Positions 34,371 through 47,950 are shown, counted from the stretch's first letter. The stretch is 64,000 nucleotides of DNA from Xiphias gladius (GCF_016859285.1 NC_053415.1:16749001-16813000); one strand, 5' to 3'. A program made the numbers and translations. Notes: generated by a model from the letters alone, not told the origin.

Positions 34371-37300
34371 CCAGTTGTTACTGTGGCTTTCGTACTGTGT
34401 ATCACAGCTGAGTCACCAGAGAAGGGACCTATGGTAAAATAAAAGCTAAAAGATACAGATTCAGTCAGTAACAACGGAGAATCAGTAGCCACTTCAATTT
34501 GAAATGTTGAAGATTCATTCATTCATGTACTGAACACTTCAACATTGCAGGCTGATTCATCTGTTTAACCAGAGTGCAAAGGAACGGTCACATTTGCCTT
34601 AGGTCCAGAAAAATTGTATCACACATTGGTAACGTGATACATGATGATTCATTTTTGTGAAGACACCACAACTCAGCAGGAAGGCTTTATTTAATAAAGA
34701 GGTAGTGACGCCATCAATTTGTAGCGGTTAGTGTTAAGGAGACTACATTTTGATTCGGATCTGGTCAAATATGTTGTCATTTTTGACCTGACCAAGATCA
34801 CCAACATGTCTGCATAATTATGCTCTTTCTAATATGAACCTTAATTACATTGCCACTAGCATGGTAACACTACTATTGATCATTCATCAGCAATATATCA
34901 TGATTCTATATGAAGAAACTTCTCCGAGAAAAATACTTCTCCCGGGAAACTGCAAAACATAGTGGAAGGAGAATTAAATTCAGGCCCTGTAGGGGTTAAC
35001 CAAGACTACTAGAAGGTTTGAAACATTACATTTTCAACTTTCAACCTGAGCCGTCACTGTCTCCCTCTCTCCCGCCTTAAATCTTTCCACCGTCACCTAT
35101 TTTCTGTCGCAATGAGTTCATAGTTCCATTTTATTACTCTTCTTATCACAGAAGAGTGATAAGGATTGTTTTAGTCTACTTTGATTATGACTTACAAGAA
35201 TGATAACTCTTGATAAGGTTTGCTTCTTTACATATAAACTAATCTGCACTTCTTTCTGCGTCATATCAATAATTCCATATCGACAAACTCTTTCAGCAGT
35301 TTACACTTGACACTCAAGCTGCCACGTTGTTGATTTGTCACTGATCAAGAATGTCGTTGTCAATGGTCAGTTTGACACAGAAAGAAAGGAAAAGGCCTCG
35401 CTGGTGAACGCCTCATTGATTAAATTAATCATGTCGCAGCCCTAGACACTATTCTTCCTGCTGTTATGACTAAAGGAGGTAAATATTTCCTTTTGCCATT
35501 GAAGCCCTATTCCATGGATTAATGCCAGAATCCCAGGCATGCTGCCATAGTTTAGTTGGGGCTGTGCATGGGGAATGACAGGAATGCATTGACTATGTGT
35601 TTGCTGTATATTTGAAAGTTCACACCGCATTCCCTACATGGCTGCTTCCGTTGTCACCCCAATAAGAATGAATAACAGTGATGTTTTTAAACTTTCAGAA
35701 TGGATGATTAACCAGGGGCCCCTTGGCTTGGGTCAGAAAATCCCCAAAAGTTGTTAGCCATGTTGGAAAACAAACAAAAAAGCAGATATATAGATAGATT
35801 TTTATATGTAATATGTATTTTGCAAAGCACACTTAATAACCATGATATAGTACTTTAAATGCAATGATATTTGTAAGATAATTTTTAATTAATAGGAATA
35901 CACCAAACCAAACATTCAGTTTTCTATAGTACTACTCAATTATACTGTGCATCAATATTCACTGATCACTCTAATCTCTAATGATTTTTGTAGATGCAAA
36001 GTGCTGGGGTCCTGGAAGGTTTCTGAGGACATCCTCTGGACTTCCTCTACAGGCCAGACATTGACAGGCATCTGCGTGGAAATGCAAAGATATGCAGGTT
36101 ATGTTTTGAAACACAGACTTCACCAAGTGAGCTGACTGACAAGCACCTCCAATTATCAATATGCTCATTATAAAATTCCCTGAGGTGGATGATGGTTGGA
36201 TCTTAAATGCTGTCTGTTTACTTTTCGTGGAACATGGATCCACATCACCGGTATAACAACGGTAGCTGCATGTCTAACAGAGCGGCATGCCCTTTGACAG
36301 GTAAAACCCTGATACAATACCAAAACTGACTTCTACAACTTCTCCAAATGGCTGGTATTAACAGCATAGTTAGCAGAATTAAACTGTATCAATAATGGTC
36401 TTCAAATCCAACCTGCGCATCATATTGGCCCCCAATACAAGACAGAACTGCTTAGGTGAACCACCAGCCCACACTCACATGCGGTCAACAGGAAAGGATT
36501 TTGAGACGTAACGTCCTATTTTCCAGGAAATCCCTGCATGCAAGAAAGGCTGTGCTCAAGAGCAGCCTCTATAGCATTTAGGTGCCACCAGATGAGGTCT
36601 CGAACCATTGATAGGACTGTGTCCCAAAATAGAGATATACTGTACCTACAACCTTTACCTCTCTTCCACATTTTTAAAGTCTCATAGTTCGTATTAAACA
36701 CACACAAGCTACTTCTGTGATTCATGTACATGTATAATGATGATAATTAATGCCTTATTTTATGTTCTCTGAAGTCTAGTTCACACCCAACTACCTGTAA
36801 AACCACAACTTGTCGTCCGTCCCCCCGCTTAGTATCTAAAGAGCTATATAATGTGAAACTATTCGTTAAAGTCAAGAGCATAGACTGCAAGATTCATAAA
36901 TGTCCAAAGAGGGCAGTAACAGGTAAATAAACTAAAGTAATAATGTTTATTTGAACTTAAAAGATAATGGCTGTTCCTAAATGACATTAGTAAACCTTTT
37001 TTATGCCAGACATTTTGACTTTTCACAGGAGGAAAACCAGGTGTTACAGGTCACACTGACAATGGCTCACTTGATTCAAGAGTCAGCGAGCCAACATGAA
37101 AAAAACCAGGACCCTGAAACCAAAATCAGCTAAATATAATTTTGCCATCATCAGTTTTATTATCTAAATCTTTTACTCTTTCTACTGTGACATGTCAAAA
37201 TGTTGTCCATGAAAAAGGCCTATCAATGAAGTGTGGGTTACCGGCCAACTGCTAGCTGTGGTACTAAGCAATGCTGTAGCTATCTGTATTTTTTTTTATT

Positions 37301-38527
37301 TTGGAGATGTTACTTTACATAGCTGCTAGCATGACTGCCAGTTCTCATAAGTTGCCACTATTGTTGATATTAGTATGTTTGCAGGCTCAGGGAATCACAC
37401 CTAAATGTTTTTTTTTAGGTTGAGCCTAACAGGCAGTCCTAAATCCTGCCTGTTTTTGAGGTACTGACAGACTTTAACCCCAACCCCTAGGCCCTAAGCC
37501 TTAATCATCCATTTAACGTGATCTATTTGATTAGTAGAGCTTGTTGGAGTCAGCAGAGAGCATGTCAGGATACGCTACCTCAGAGGATAAACTCAGCATT
37601 AATGAACTTCTCTTATTTTACATCCCCCGCCGCAAGATCACCACCCTGAAAAGTCCCATAATGTGAAGACAAATTATAAGCAGAAGGCTTGGTCACTGTA
37701 AACACTGGCAGACTACCAACGGGATGCGAGTGGAGACTAACTAGCTTATTTTTATGTTATGGTGTTTCATTTGTCTAAGTCCCGCTCGGTATGCCTTTAG
37801 ACAAAAGAATGACGTCTTATCCTCCACAGAGTTCATCTGACAGTGATATGTTGCTAGAGTAGGCTGAATATTTCCAAGATATGTAACCTTTACATCTGTG
37901 AATATGACATATGGAATGTTAGGACAGGTTTTCATATTTAGACTGAATTTGCAAGCCTGCATAAAATGTAACAATTCAATATTTAATAACATTCACACAA
38001 AATGACTAAATTTAAAAAATTTTTTAATGCATGTGACACATAGCTATTGACAGATTGTAATGCATGCAGCCTAATTTATCCCGTCCAATAATATCATAAT
38101 TCCAATGCTGTGAAGCATTGGAGCGTTTGTTTAAGACTGTTGTTCGTGTTTTCACTGTCCAAAATGGACAATGAACAAAGCACGGCCCGGATGCCAGTAC
38201 TTTTCCACAAGGACAATATCATTAGTTTCCTCTTGGGAAAGAGGGAGGGTATGAGTCGACAGGGGGCTGGTGGAGGAGTAAGCAAAATGTGTAGGAGAGT
38301 TGGAATGATAAATGACAAAGATAGTCCCAACTGGACTTGAAATACAGCACTGTCAAACTCAAAGTGTGTGTTTACAACAGTGATATAAAATAAAAATTAA
38401 CACAAGAGATATGAAGTCCTGGCCTGCAGCTTTAATACAATTAGAAGGGAAACACAAGCACAGGTGGTGTATCCATTAATTGAAATCTACTACATGACAG
38501 GTATCCATTCGGTAGCATTTAAATAAA
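34371..38527. other. Gene-poor stretch, one repeat copy
   Basis: No coding exon is recognised. A second copy of the repeat seen at 27.65 kb lies at about 37085-37260. I looked here for mrps6 and kcne1, neighbours of this block in human, and found neither. Confidence 0.4.
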
Positions 38528-39481
38528 CAGTGGTGGCGTGTTCAGATCATTTACTTAAGTAGCAAAACCACACTATGAAGTACTCCATTACTACTCCTGC
38601 ATTCAAAGTTTTACCTAGAAGTTTATTTTATTAAACTTTTATTTTACATTTTATTAACTGGTGGTAAAGGAAAAAATGCAAATTGCTAATGGCGTGGCTC
38701 GAATGGCGGCCTGTCAGTCAGTCTGAAGTCAGTTTGTCCAGACTGAAATATCCCAACATCTACTGAAGAGATTGAGATGACATTTTGTACAGACACTCAT
38801 GGTCACCAGAAGATGAATCCCACTGACTTTGGTGATCTCCTGTCTTTTCCTGGTTTGCTACCAGAAGGGTGACACTTGGGCCTTTTAGCGAAATATCTCA
38901 TATTTATCATATGGATTGGCACAAAATTTTATTTTTATTGTTCATGTTCCTGAGATGATGTCTCCTAATGACTTTTGTGATTTCCTGACATTTTTTACAG
39001 TGAAATTTGTGACACAGAGTCGTGTTCCTCTCAGAATTTAATCCAATCACATTGGTGATTCCCTACTTTTCCCACGGTGTCATCATCAAGTCAAAATTAT
39101 AATTTGTCCAACACTTTGGTTCATGACCACATACCTGAAAACTAAAGACTATCCCATTACTCTCAGCTATAGTTAATGTTTTGTGGTACTTAGCAAATGT
39201 CAGTATGCTAACATGCTAAATTAAGATGTGTTAGCATTTAGCTCAAAGCACCGTTGTGCCTAAATAGACTTAGACTTTGTTTTAGCAACTGATTGGTTGT
39301 TAAAGAAAAAGTATGAAGCTTTATTTATTTTTACACTGAATTTTCATTATTGAAGTAACAATATTATTTATTGACGTAATCGGGTTTTCATATTTTAGAC
39401 TTGAACCTTTCACTACATGATTTCAGTTTTGGAGCTCCATACAAAAGTACAGTATTTAAGTAAATGTTCTTTTCCACCACA
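38528..39481. mobile_element. CAGTGGTGG-family transposon carrying a second repeat
   Basis: The left end CAGTGGTGGCGTGTTCAGATC (first 20 bp from 38528) and the right end TTTCCACCACAG (39471-39482) match the family at 20741-21351. The middle (about 38690-39110), with ATTTTGTACAGACACTCATGG and CTGACTTTGGTGATCTCCTG, is a different dispersed fish repeat, so this looks like a nested insertion. Confidence 0.6.
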
Positions 39482-42000
39482 GAAAATAAATGTGCTGACA
39501 CCACAGCAGCAAAAAGAAACCATTGTTCGATCAGTTAAGTAGCAACACTGTAACGTATTTGGTTGTCAATATATAATTTACGTGACATATGCCTAAAGGG
39601 TGTAATGGGGCGTAGTGCTCTTCAAGCAGAGGTGAAATAAGGTTACCTGATGTTGAAATATTTATAGTCATTCACAGTTATTGTCGAGTGAATGATGCAC
39701 AAATATTAATCACATTATCCATCACGCTATTTTGAGAGAAATGTACTATTTCTTTGATCAAATGAGAGCTAGCTAACATTCTGACAGCAGTTTAGCATAA
39801 AATTGCAAGACGATAACCTTTCGTAAAAATCTAATTTTCATAACACTTTACAAAAACTGTCACAATCAACAGTGACATACCAACGTAACTCTCATATGAC
39901 ATTCTAGTTTTCCCCCTATTAATACATTTGAAAGTAATGCAATAGAGAACCAATACAGTGTTTGACACTGACAAACCGCAAATCAGAAACACAACTGCAG
40001 TACATTGAAATACTAGAGCTGGTAGTAATAAAAATTACAATTTGTTAAGTTTAGTTATGATTATGATTACATTTGCTAATGATTATTTCAGACAGCTGTG
40101 CATGGTTGCCTGTCATAGCGTAATTTTTTTTTCTTTTTATATATATAGTTTTTTATATAAATATATGGAGGGGGGGGGGGGCGTTATATCTGAATATTGA
40201 GGGGGTATGTCCCCCCAATATATATTATAATTACGGCCCTGTTTTTTTTGCATGCCTTGTTCAAGGCACCAGCTAAAAACCTGTAAGGAAAGGCAGGTAA
40301 TTTTCTCAATTTATTCCCAGCTGCTACCCACACACTCCCCTCTGGAGTTTGCATGCTACATTATAACTTGTTGCTATGGAGTCACAGGACATCACTGATA
40401 TGAGTCACGGTCTAAATGGGAATACAGATCATGGCCTCTGAATGCCACCCTCCGACTAAAAGAGATTAAGTCAACAATGTTGATTTTGTTACTCCTAAAA
40501 ACAGTGTATTAGTCAACACATTACCTAATCGTGTGAAAAATTATGATACGGCTTAGTTTTGTATTTCATATTTTGTTGTCTGTGCCTTTTAACAAGTAGC
40601 TTGACATGTTGAAAGTGTATTTTTATGTGGTAACTTGTTATTTACTCTCATTAAGTTATGGAAAGTTACAGAGGTGCAAGTTTTGGTCAACAGGATAAAT
40701 GGATGTATGGTCCTAAACTGGTAAGAGGTGGAGATTTGTGCCACTGATCCTGGCTTTTTTATTGGTTGAATCTTGTGTAAAGAAGCCCGGAGTCGCCCAA
40801 TCCTCTTCTGGCTCAGAGCAGATTAATAAAGCCTTGCTGGGGTTTATGTAATCCTGGTCAGCAATAACAGAAAGCCCCAAAATATATAGAAAAAACTGAA
40901 TCGGAAGATTTTCCTATTATCCAGATCAAGTGTGAATTTCTTTGAGTTTTGAAAACAACATCTCAGTCACAACATACTGGAACAAGTTCCAGAAATATTA
41001 CTGACAAAACAATGCAGTCATCCATAAGTTGTAAAGGGAGTTTCAATAACAACATAACCACATGAGATAAATTGCAAAATCGAGTCCACAGCTAATCTGG
41101 TTTGAATTAAGTCATTCAGCTATTTCCTTAAAACAGATGCTTTGACTTCTTATAACTTGGATCCAGCTGATAATCACGTGATCAATTAAGAATGTCTCTG
41201 GTCACAATATTCTTTAGTAAACCAAAATTCAACATATCACCTGAATTTACAGGAACTTGAAAGCACGTTCAAATAACACTAAAATGAATACTAATGTTAA
41301 GCAAAACTGACTTTGTTAGCCAGTTTGACAAGAAAGTATATTCTCCAACTGTTCCTCTCAGTTTTGGTCCCAACATAAGGAATGAGTACACATTTGTCTT
41401 TTTTGTCTCCACAGAAACTTTATTTTCAGCCTCTAAAAATAAAATCCATAAAAATAACAATGTATATTCTCTCAGAAAGAAAGAAAAGGTTTTTAAAGCT
41501 CTTTCCCAAACATCAATCATCAATTATCAATCCTCCAGTTGTTATGCATCATTTATGCCTGACATTGATAAGAAATGGCCTGGCACATTATGACACTGAC
41601 TGTTTGGACTGAGGTGAATCAACACTGCTTACAAATTACAATATAAACACGTTTTTAGTTTTTAAATTCTGAAGGGGGGGGGGTCATATTTGGACACCTT
41701 ACACTGTGGAAATAATGAGCACAATCCAGAAGGCCAGTAATTTTATTTACCTGGTTGAATTACGCTTATTAACATCATGAGTAAACTCATCCAATCATGT
41801 GCTAATCCTGCAACAAACATTATCATTCTCTGCTGATATGCAGTTAACTGAAAATGAACAATATGAGCTGATTTATGACATGGCTTTGAACAAATGTGGT
41901 ATTCACTGCACAAAAAATTTCAGGACGTAAAACTGAGCACTTTATTTTTTATTTTCTTTGTATATGTTTTTTTTTGGGTGTTTTTTCACTTTAGCATTGC
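39482..42000. other. Intergenic, downstream of slc5a3
   Basis: AT-rich and without a recognised gene. At 40160-40230 an 11-12 bp poly-G tract is followed by a small inverted pair, GAGGGGGTATGTCCCCCC, with a TATA-rich flank. Short overlapping frames at 41.27-41.6 kb are not convincing. Confidence 0.4.
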
Positions 42001-43512
42001 ACACTAAGACACATTTGGTAGGATTTTTATTAAAGATGCACTTGAAACAAGATTAAATGACATTTCAGCACTGCAGGGCACTAGAGGTACATTGACACAC
42101 AGTAGATACACAAGAGATAGCCTACTATACTATGATGAACCCTGTGTTATAATTGTACGCAGCGTTAACACAATGCAACAGACTCAACACACTTTTCAAC
42201 AATGTGAAACATAAAACCACATATGGATAAAATGTAAATTGATACAGAATCATAAGCATAGGTACTTTTTATTATATAATAGTAGTGCATGAAACGATGT
42301 GTTGGTATTGAAATCTAACAAAGAATACAGCCACACACACAAAAAAAAAAAAAAAAAAAACACAGTAGTAGAAAATGAAGTATTTAAACCATTTAAAAGA
42401 AAATACCAGCATAGAGCCAGATGCGAGTAGTAATTTGGTCATCAGTGACAACAGATGAAACAGCCAATCAAAATGAATAAGTACCACACAATGTTAAGTT
42501 TGGCTATTTCTTCTCTTCTGATGGAAAAGAAAAATCTTAAAAAGGGATAACAATTTCGAATCTTGTGCTTCTTCTCTGTATGTACATATTCTAAATTCCA
42601 GGTATTGACTGTAAGCTTGACAAAATGATTTTTGATGCAGTACCTCGAGTAGGCTAAATCAAACCAGTAAATATAATTATCACCATAAACATATTGGTCA
42701 TATGCAGGACCAGCAGAGAAGCAATGCTTTTAAGCACTTAATACTACCTCGTTTTATAAGTGTCATAATGATCCCCTCATAAAAAAGAGAGGCTTCGATA
42801 TCATACTCCCTACAGCAAAACATTTGGACATTTATCATGTAATTTGCTAATAACCTTGAAGATATTGTCCAGGGCACAATAAAAATAAATAGCAATGACA
42901 TACTTGAAATTCTACTGATAAAAATGTAGTAATAATCATAGTGATCAGTGGCAGAAATTTATATAAAATTCTCATGGCCTATAACCTAAAATAGATTTGA
43001 GTTACTACAGACATATGTATGCTACACCAGCAACTAAGCCTACAGTCACTGTCAACAAGAGTCGAAAAAAAAAGCTTAAATCACAAAATACATGTTTTTT
43101 TTTTCCACCATACAAAAAATAAAGACAAGTGCATGTGTCAAATAAGGCATATATTAAATTCACTTAGAGTACTACAATTCTAAAAATCCCAGTAGATATT
43201 CTGAATGAAGGATTAACAACAAGCACTGTACAAAATGGACACACCAGTGCCAAATGAGCTTCATAGTCATACAGGTGTACAGTTTTTTTTCATGTAGAGA
43301 AGCTTTAATCATTTAAAAAAAAATGATTAGAATAAGCTTAGATCCCTGTTAGAGAGCTACAAAAGACAACTGTAAATATTACAGACAGAGCTTCTCAAAT
43401 CTCTGAAAATTCAACTGTTTGTTTGTAACAGCCCCCAAACCCCCCACATACCTTCCACGTTCATAAAAGCCCCCACACCAGTCCCCATTAGTTCAGTGCA
43501 GGATTCAGTCAA
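42001..43512 (-). other. slc5a3: Probable slc5a3 3' UTR
   Basis: This lies downstream of the slc5a3 stop codon. AATAAA signals on the minus strand occur at 42273-42268 and 42031-42026, and also farther down. Mammalian SLC5A3 has a very long 3' UTR, so the end is uncertain. A poly-A tract lies at about 42341-42360. Confidence 0.35.
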
Positions 43513-45648
43513 CTACAGTGAAAAATAAACAAACATGAAGATGCCCACAGAGCAGACGCATAACAAACCCAAGTTGAGGAGAAGTTTAACTCTTGGTGGC
43601 TCGTACAGCATCTCTGCGATGACTCTTGCATCCTCCTGCATCCCTTTTTGCTGAGCGTTGTGTGCTCCCTCCTTATAGCCACAAAACCAGTCCATTAAGC
43701 GCATGCACCTGCTACTGTCCCCATTCCCATTGCAGCCTTCCTCTGCTCTGATCATCTCCATCTTTCCATTATCAAAACGATCTGCAGGGGTGGTTGCAGG
43801 GGATGTTTCTGTACTAGGGGTTGCTGTGTCATAGTCAGTGGATGGGACCAGGAGTTTGACATCCGCCCCATCCAAACACCTCTGCTTTTTGACATCTGGG
43901 GGCATTTCTTTATGGAGGCTTCCATCACCGTTACAATGGCTCTTGTCAGTCAGCCTGTACATTTCCTCTCGGTCCTTTAAGGGAACCATCTCAATGTTGC
44001 GTAGCCCCCAGACTGTGGTGGTGCGAACCTGGTCCTCACCTGGTGGAGAGGTACAGAGACTGACCACCACCGCGACAAGCCCTGAAATCCAGAACAGCCC
44101 AGCAGCAAAATACATGTAGTGAACATGAATGATGAAGGCAGGCCTATCATCTGGCTGGTCACAGCGAGGCTGGCGGTAGATAAAAGCTAAGATCAGTCGT
44201 ATGGTACCTAGTGTGAAACCTGTCATGCCTCCCCAAAATGCGCCTGTCTCATTACACCGTTTCCAGAACACACCTAGCAGGAAGAGGGCAGCAATCGGTG
44301 GAGTGAGGTAGCCAGCAACTTCCTGAATGTACAGGTATGTCTGTCCACCTTGCATTTCAATAATAACAGGGACCCAAGCAATGCTGATGGCCACCATGAC
44401 CACAACAAACATGCGGCCCACAATCAGCAGCTCACGCTGCAAGGCCTTCTTCCGAAAGGTTTGGTAGATGTCCAGGGTGAAGATGGTGCTTGCACTGTTG
44501 AAGATAGAGTCAAGATCACTCATCAGTGCAGCGATCATGACCGCCATCATCAGACCCCTGAGTCCCACGGGCATCACAGCCATGACCAGGCGCGGGTAGG
44601 CAATGTTTGAGCAGCCGGCCTGAGAACCACACACAGCCATGCAGTGTTCTGGCCCAATGCAGGCGATCTCATCTGCAAACATGATGCGGGAGATCATTCC
44701 AGGAATGACTATGACAAACATGGGCAGGATCTTGAGAAATCCAGCCATGAGGGTCGAGCACTTAGCGTGAGAAATGTTCTTTGCTGCTAGTACTCTCTGA
44801 ACAATGACTTGGTCTGCACACCAGTACCAGATAGATGCAGGGGTCTGGCCAAGAATGAAGCCTGGCCAAGGAATATCTTCATCCAGAGGACCTCGAAGGA
44901 TGCGCAGTGAGTTTGGTTTAGGCTCAATGCGACAGGAAGGAGAATAGGTGAAATTTCCAGTAGCCATTATAGCAGACACGTTGGGAACTGCCTGCATGTA
45001 CTTAGTTCTGACACCTTCAAGTCCACCCACTTTGACTAGGCTGATGATGGTTAAGGTAAGGGCTCCACCAATCATCAAAACTGCCTGAAGGGCATCCGTG
45101 TACAGTACTGCCACCAGTCCACCAGTGACAGTGAGTAGTGCAGTCATGCTGATGAGCAGGACGATAGAGAGATAAAGGTTCCACCCTAGGGACTCCTGAA
45201 TAAAGAGAGCTCCAGCATATAGGTCGACGGACAGCTTGGTAAAAATGTAAAGTAACACAGACAGGAAAGCAAAGTAAACCTTTAGCCTATTGCCACCATA
45301 GCGTTTCGACAGGTACTCAGGCATGGTGTAGACTCCTGAGTGGATATACACAGGGATAAAGACCCAGCCAAGCAGCTGCAGAAGTAGAAGTGCATTAAAT
45401 TCCCATGCTCCAACAGCAAAGCCACATGCTGCTCCTGATCCAGCGAGGCCTATGAAATGTTCACTGCCAATGTTACTCACAAAGAGTGATGGACCTATCA
45501 CTATCCACGTCATGGAGCGTCCAGCCAGGAAGTAGCCACTCACAGTGCTGCGATTGGCTTTCCACATGGCAAAAAACCCGATGACTAGCACCAAGACAAA
45601 ATACAGTGCTACCACAGCTATGTCCGCTGCTTCCATTCCAGGACCCAT
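43513..45648 (-). CDS. slc5a3: Sodium/myo-inositol cotransporter SMIT1
   Basis: Couples sodium entry to uptake of myo-inositol, a compatible osmolyte; a plasma-membrane protein of the solute:sodium symporter family. The whole 711-aa coding sequence is in one exon, as in mammals (human 718 aa). I chose the ATG at 45648 (MGPGMEAADIAVVALYF) because its context AAAATGG is strong; a second Met lies four codons on. About 14 membrane segments are expected, the last being the final 25 residues, which end GIFMFVYFSL as in human. Family anchors seen are STVSGYFLAGRSMTW, NIGSEHFIGLAGSGA, GQTPASIWYWCADQVIVQRV and MSDLDSIFNSASTIFTLD. NFT in the extracellular loop near residue 232 is a likely glycosylation site. 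The cytoplasmic loop at about 525-680 is the most divergent part. Expression is induced by hypertonicity through NFAT5 in mammals. Confidence 0.98.
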   Translation of the reverse strand: MGPGMEAADIAVVALYFVLVLVIGFFAMWKANRSTVSGYFLAGRSMTWIVIGPSLFVSNIGSEHFIGLAGSGAACGFAVGAWEFNALLLLQLLGWVFIPVYIHSGVYTMPEYLSKRYGGNRLKVYFAFLSVLLYIFTKLSVDLYAGALFIQESLGWNLYLSIVLLISMTALLTVTGGLVAVLYTDALQAVLMIGGALTLTIISLVKVGGLEGVRTKYMQAVPNVSAIMATGNFTYSPSCRIEPKPNSLRILRGPLDEDIPWPGFILGQTPASIWYWCADQVIVQRVLAAKNISHAKCSTLMAGFLKILPMFVIVIPGMISRIMFADEIACIGPEHCMAVCGSQAGCSNIAYPRLVMAVMPVGLRGLMMAVMIAALMSDLDSIFNSASTIFTLDIYQTFRKKALQRELLIVGRMFVVVMVAISIAWVPVIIEMQGGQTYLYIQEVAGYLTPPIAALFLLGVFWKRCNETGAFWGGMTGFTLGTIRLILAFIYRQPRCDQPDDRPAFIIHVHYMYFAAGLFWISGLVAVVVSLCTSPPGEDQVRTTTVWGLRNIEMVPLKDREEMYRLTDKSHCNGDGSLHKEMPPDVKKQRCLDGADVKLLVPSTDYDTATPSTETSPATTPADRFDNGKMEMIRAEEGCNGNGDSSRCMRLMDWFCGYKEGAHNAQQKGMQEDARVIAEMLYEPPRVKLLLNLGLLCVCSVGIFMFVYFSL

Positions 45649-45940
45649 TTTTAGGAGATCACTTTAGAAAAATCTGTCTTGGAAGTAAAGCTCACAGCTA
45701 AAGGAATACTTCCAAAAAAGGGAATATAAATAGTCAAAGATATGGATTTAAGTAATAAAAATGGAGAAATGGAAATGTTCTGCTTTGGTTTGCTGTCTGG
45801 ATGGAAGCTGTAGTATCCACCGTCAGTACAAATTCAATAGGTGTGCTTCGGAGGGGGTTATCCACCGGCACTGAGGTCGTTCTAGATTTAGAGGAGGATG
45901 TTGTAGGCCTCTGGTCTAGAAAAGCCTAGAGTTTACATTC
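45649..45940 (-). other. slc5a3: slc5a3 5' UTR in the coding exon
   Basis: A clear acceptor on the minus strand (TTTGCTGTCTTGCAG, ag at 45942-45941) starts this exon, giving 292 nt of leader before the ATG. Five-prime UTR splicing matches the mammalian gene. The leader contains one upstream ATG, at 45938-45936, followed at once by TAA: a start-stop uORF. A tonicity-element match, TGGAAATGTTC, lies at 45770-45780 on the plus strand. Confidence 0.75.
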
Positions 45941-45989
45941 CTGCAAGACAGCAAAGACAAAGAAAAACACCTCATTAGAGCCTTGATTT

Positions 45990-46040
45990 GAGAGGGGGAA
46001 AAAAAAAAACAAAAAAAAAAAAAAAAAAAACAAAAAAAAC
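45990..46040. repeat. Interrupted poly-A tract
   Basis: About 45 bp of A interrupted by single C residues, in the inferred slc5a3 intron 1. Confidence 0.9.
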
Positions 46041-47079
46041 AGCGAACACATGCTTCAGAGTTTACAAGAGTCTGTCTGAAGAGAGGGTAGAAACATGAAG
46101 TAATGTGTAAAAAAATACTGTAATCAAACTGAACAACATATTACAATCCATAACATAAAATCATTAATAAAAGAATTGGTCAAATATGGCATATCACTAT
46201 AATCCACATGAAGATTAATAAAATTGTTGATATTAATTAATTCAGTTTCGGAAAAGGAGTATTTTTTCAGTGCCGGTCCTTGGGTTTAGCCTGCATATGA
46301 CTTTCCTCCTAAATCCTTTTAACACAAAAGGACCTCAAGTCGTGCCACTGTAGGAACTTCAAAAGAAAGCTTAATAACATTATGTAAGAAATCAAGAAAA
46401 GTCTAGAAGGAACAATGTGTAGCCAAAGCCTATGTACCTCTACATTACCTAATAAAGTAGCCTGACTTACTTCATTTTGAAAATCTTGCAAAACTGCAAC
46501 CATACCTGCAGAGTCTCAAGCATTTTAGGAAAATTCTTAAGACAGCCAATCTGTGCTGCCACAAAATTGATGATGTTCCATTTCATGGTTTAGGCCATGA
46601 GTAAATAAAGAACAGGGGGAAGTACAAGCTAACAGGACATTACCCAATCACACGAAATAACCAAGACCAATTTAAAATTTCATTTTGATATTTTGCAGTA
46701 CCATACTCCATATACACACACAATTCAGTTACAATGACATTAACAAATCTAAACCTAAACACTTGCCTAGAATTGACAAAACCCAAGTTACCTCAGCCTA
46801 GGAGTGAAAACACCAAAGTACATTTAGTTGTATGCTATATACTGAACATATGTTTATAATTCAAACTCAGATACTAGTGCATCCAGACCCCTACACTTTT
46901 TTCACAAATTCTTATGTTGCAGCCTTAATCTAAAATTGTTTAAATTCATACTCACTCATAGCCCATAATAACAAAGCGAAGACAGAATTTTTGAATTTGG
47001 GGCAAATTTATTAAAAAAAAGGCACACCAAGTTTTCACAGTTGACAATGCATATCAAAAGACAAAAAAAAACAAGCCAT

Positions 47080-47950
47080 TAGGTCGAAGGAACTGCCTGC
47101 AGAGCTGGGAGACAGGACTGTGTCGAGGCACAAATCTGGGGAAGGCTACAGAAAATGTTCTGGTGAATTGAAGGTTCCCAAGAGCACAATGGCCACCATA
47201 ATTCATCAATGGAAGAAACGTGGTACAACCAGGATTCTTCCTAGTGCTGGCTGCCCATCCAACTGAGCAGTTGGGGAAGAAGGGCTTTGGTAAGAGAGGT
47301 GACCAAGAACCTGATGGTTACTTTGGTTGAGCTCCAGCGATCCAGTGTGGAGATGGGACGAATTTCGAGAAGGACAACCATCACTGCAGCACTCCACTCC
47401 ATCTGGGCTTTATGGCAGAGTAGGCAGACAGAATTCTCTCCTCGGTGCAAGACACACGAAAGCACGCTTGGAGAAAAAGAAGCAGCTAAAGCAGAGACTG
47501 TGAGAAACAAGATTCTCTGGTCTGACTTAACCAAGATTTAACTTTTGCCTCAGATTTAAGCATCATGTCTGGAGGAAACCAGGCACTGCTCATCACCTGC
47601 CCAATGCCTTCCCAGCGGTGAAGCATGGTGGTGGCACTATCAAGCTGTGGTGTGTTTTAAGCAGCAGGGACAAGGAGACTGGTTGAGGTTGAGGGAAAGC
47701 TGAGTGGAGCAAAGTACTGAGATATCCTTAATGAAAACCTGGTCCACAGCGTTTAGGACCTCATACTAGGCCGAAGGTTAACCTTCCAACAGGACAATGA
47801 CCTTAAGTAAACAGCCAAGACAACGAAGGAGTGGCTGTAAAAGTCATTGAGTGGCCCAGCCGGAGCCCTGACTGGAGCCCAATCAGACATCTCTGAAGAG
47901 ACCCAAGAATGACTGTCCAACGACGGTCCACATTCAACCTGACAGAGCTT
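47080..47950 (+). pseudogene. Tc1-like transposase remnant
   Basis: Conceptual translation in shifting frames gives fragments such as HQWKKRGTTRILPSAG (the paired-type DNA-binding region) and QQDNDLK with TAKTTKEWL (the region of the second catalytic Asp). Several stop codons and frameshifts break it, so no active enzyme can be made. In the catalytic region the usual DNDPKHTAK block is altered and followed by a stop. Confidence 0.8.

Noticed and set aside
34140-34442. 100-codon frame
   Set aside because: It crosses a known non-coding repeat with CCTCCGCCAAGG ends.
28728-43512. Search for kcne1, mrps6 or smim11, human neighbours
   Set aside because: No open frame or exon with their characteristic sequence was seen by eye, though a short exon could be missed.
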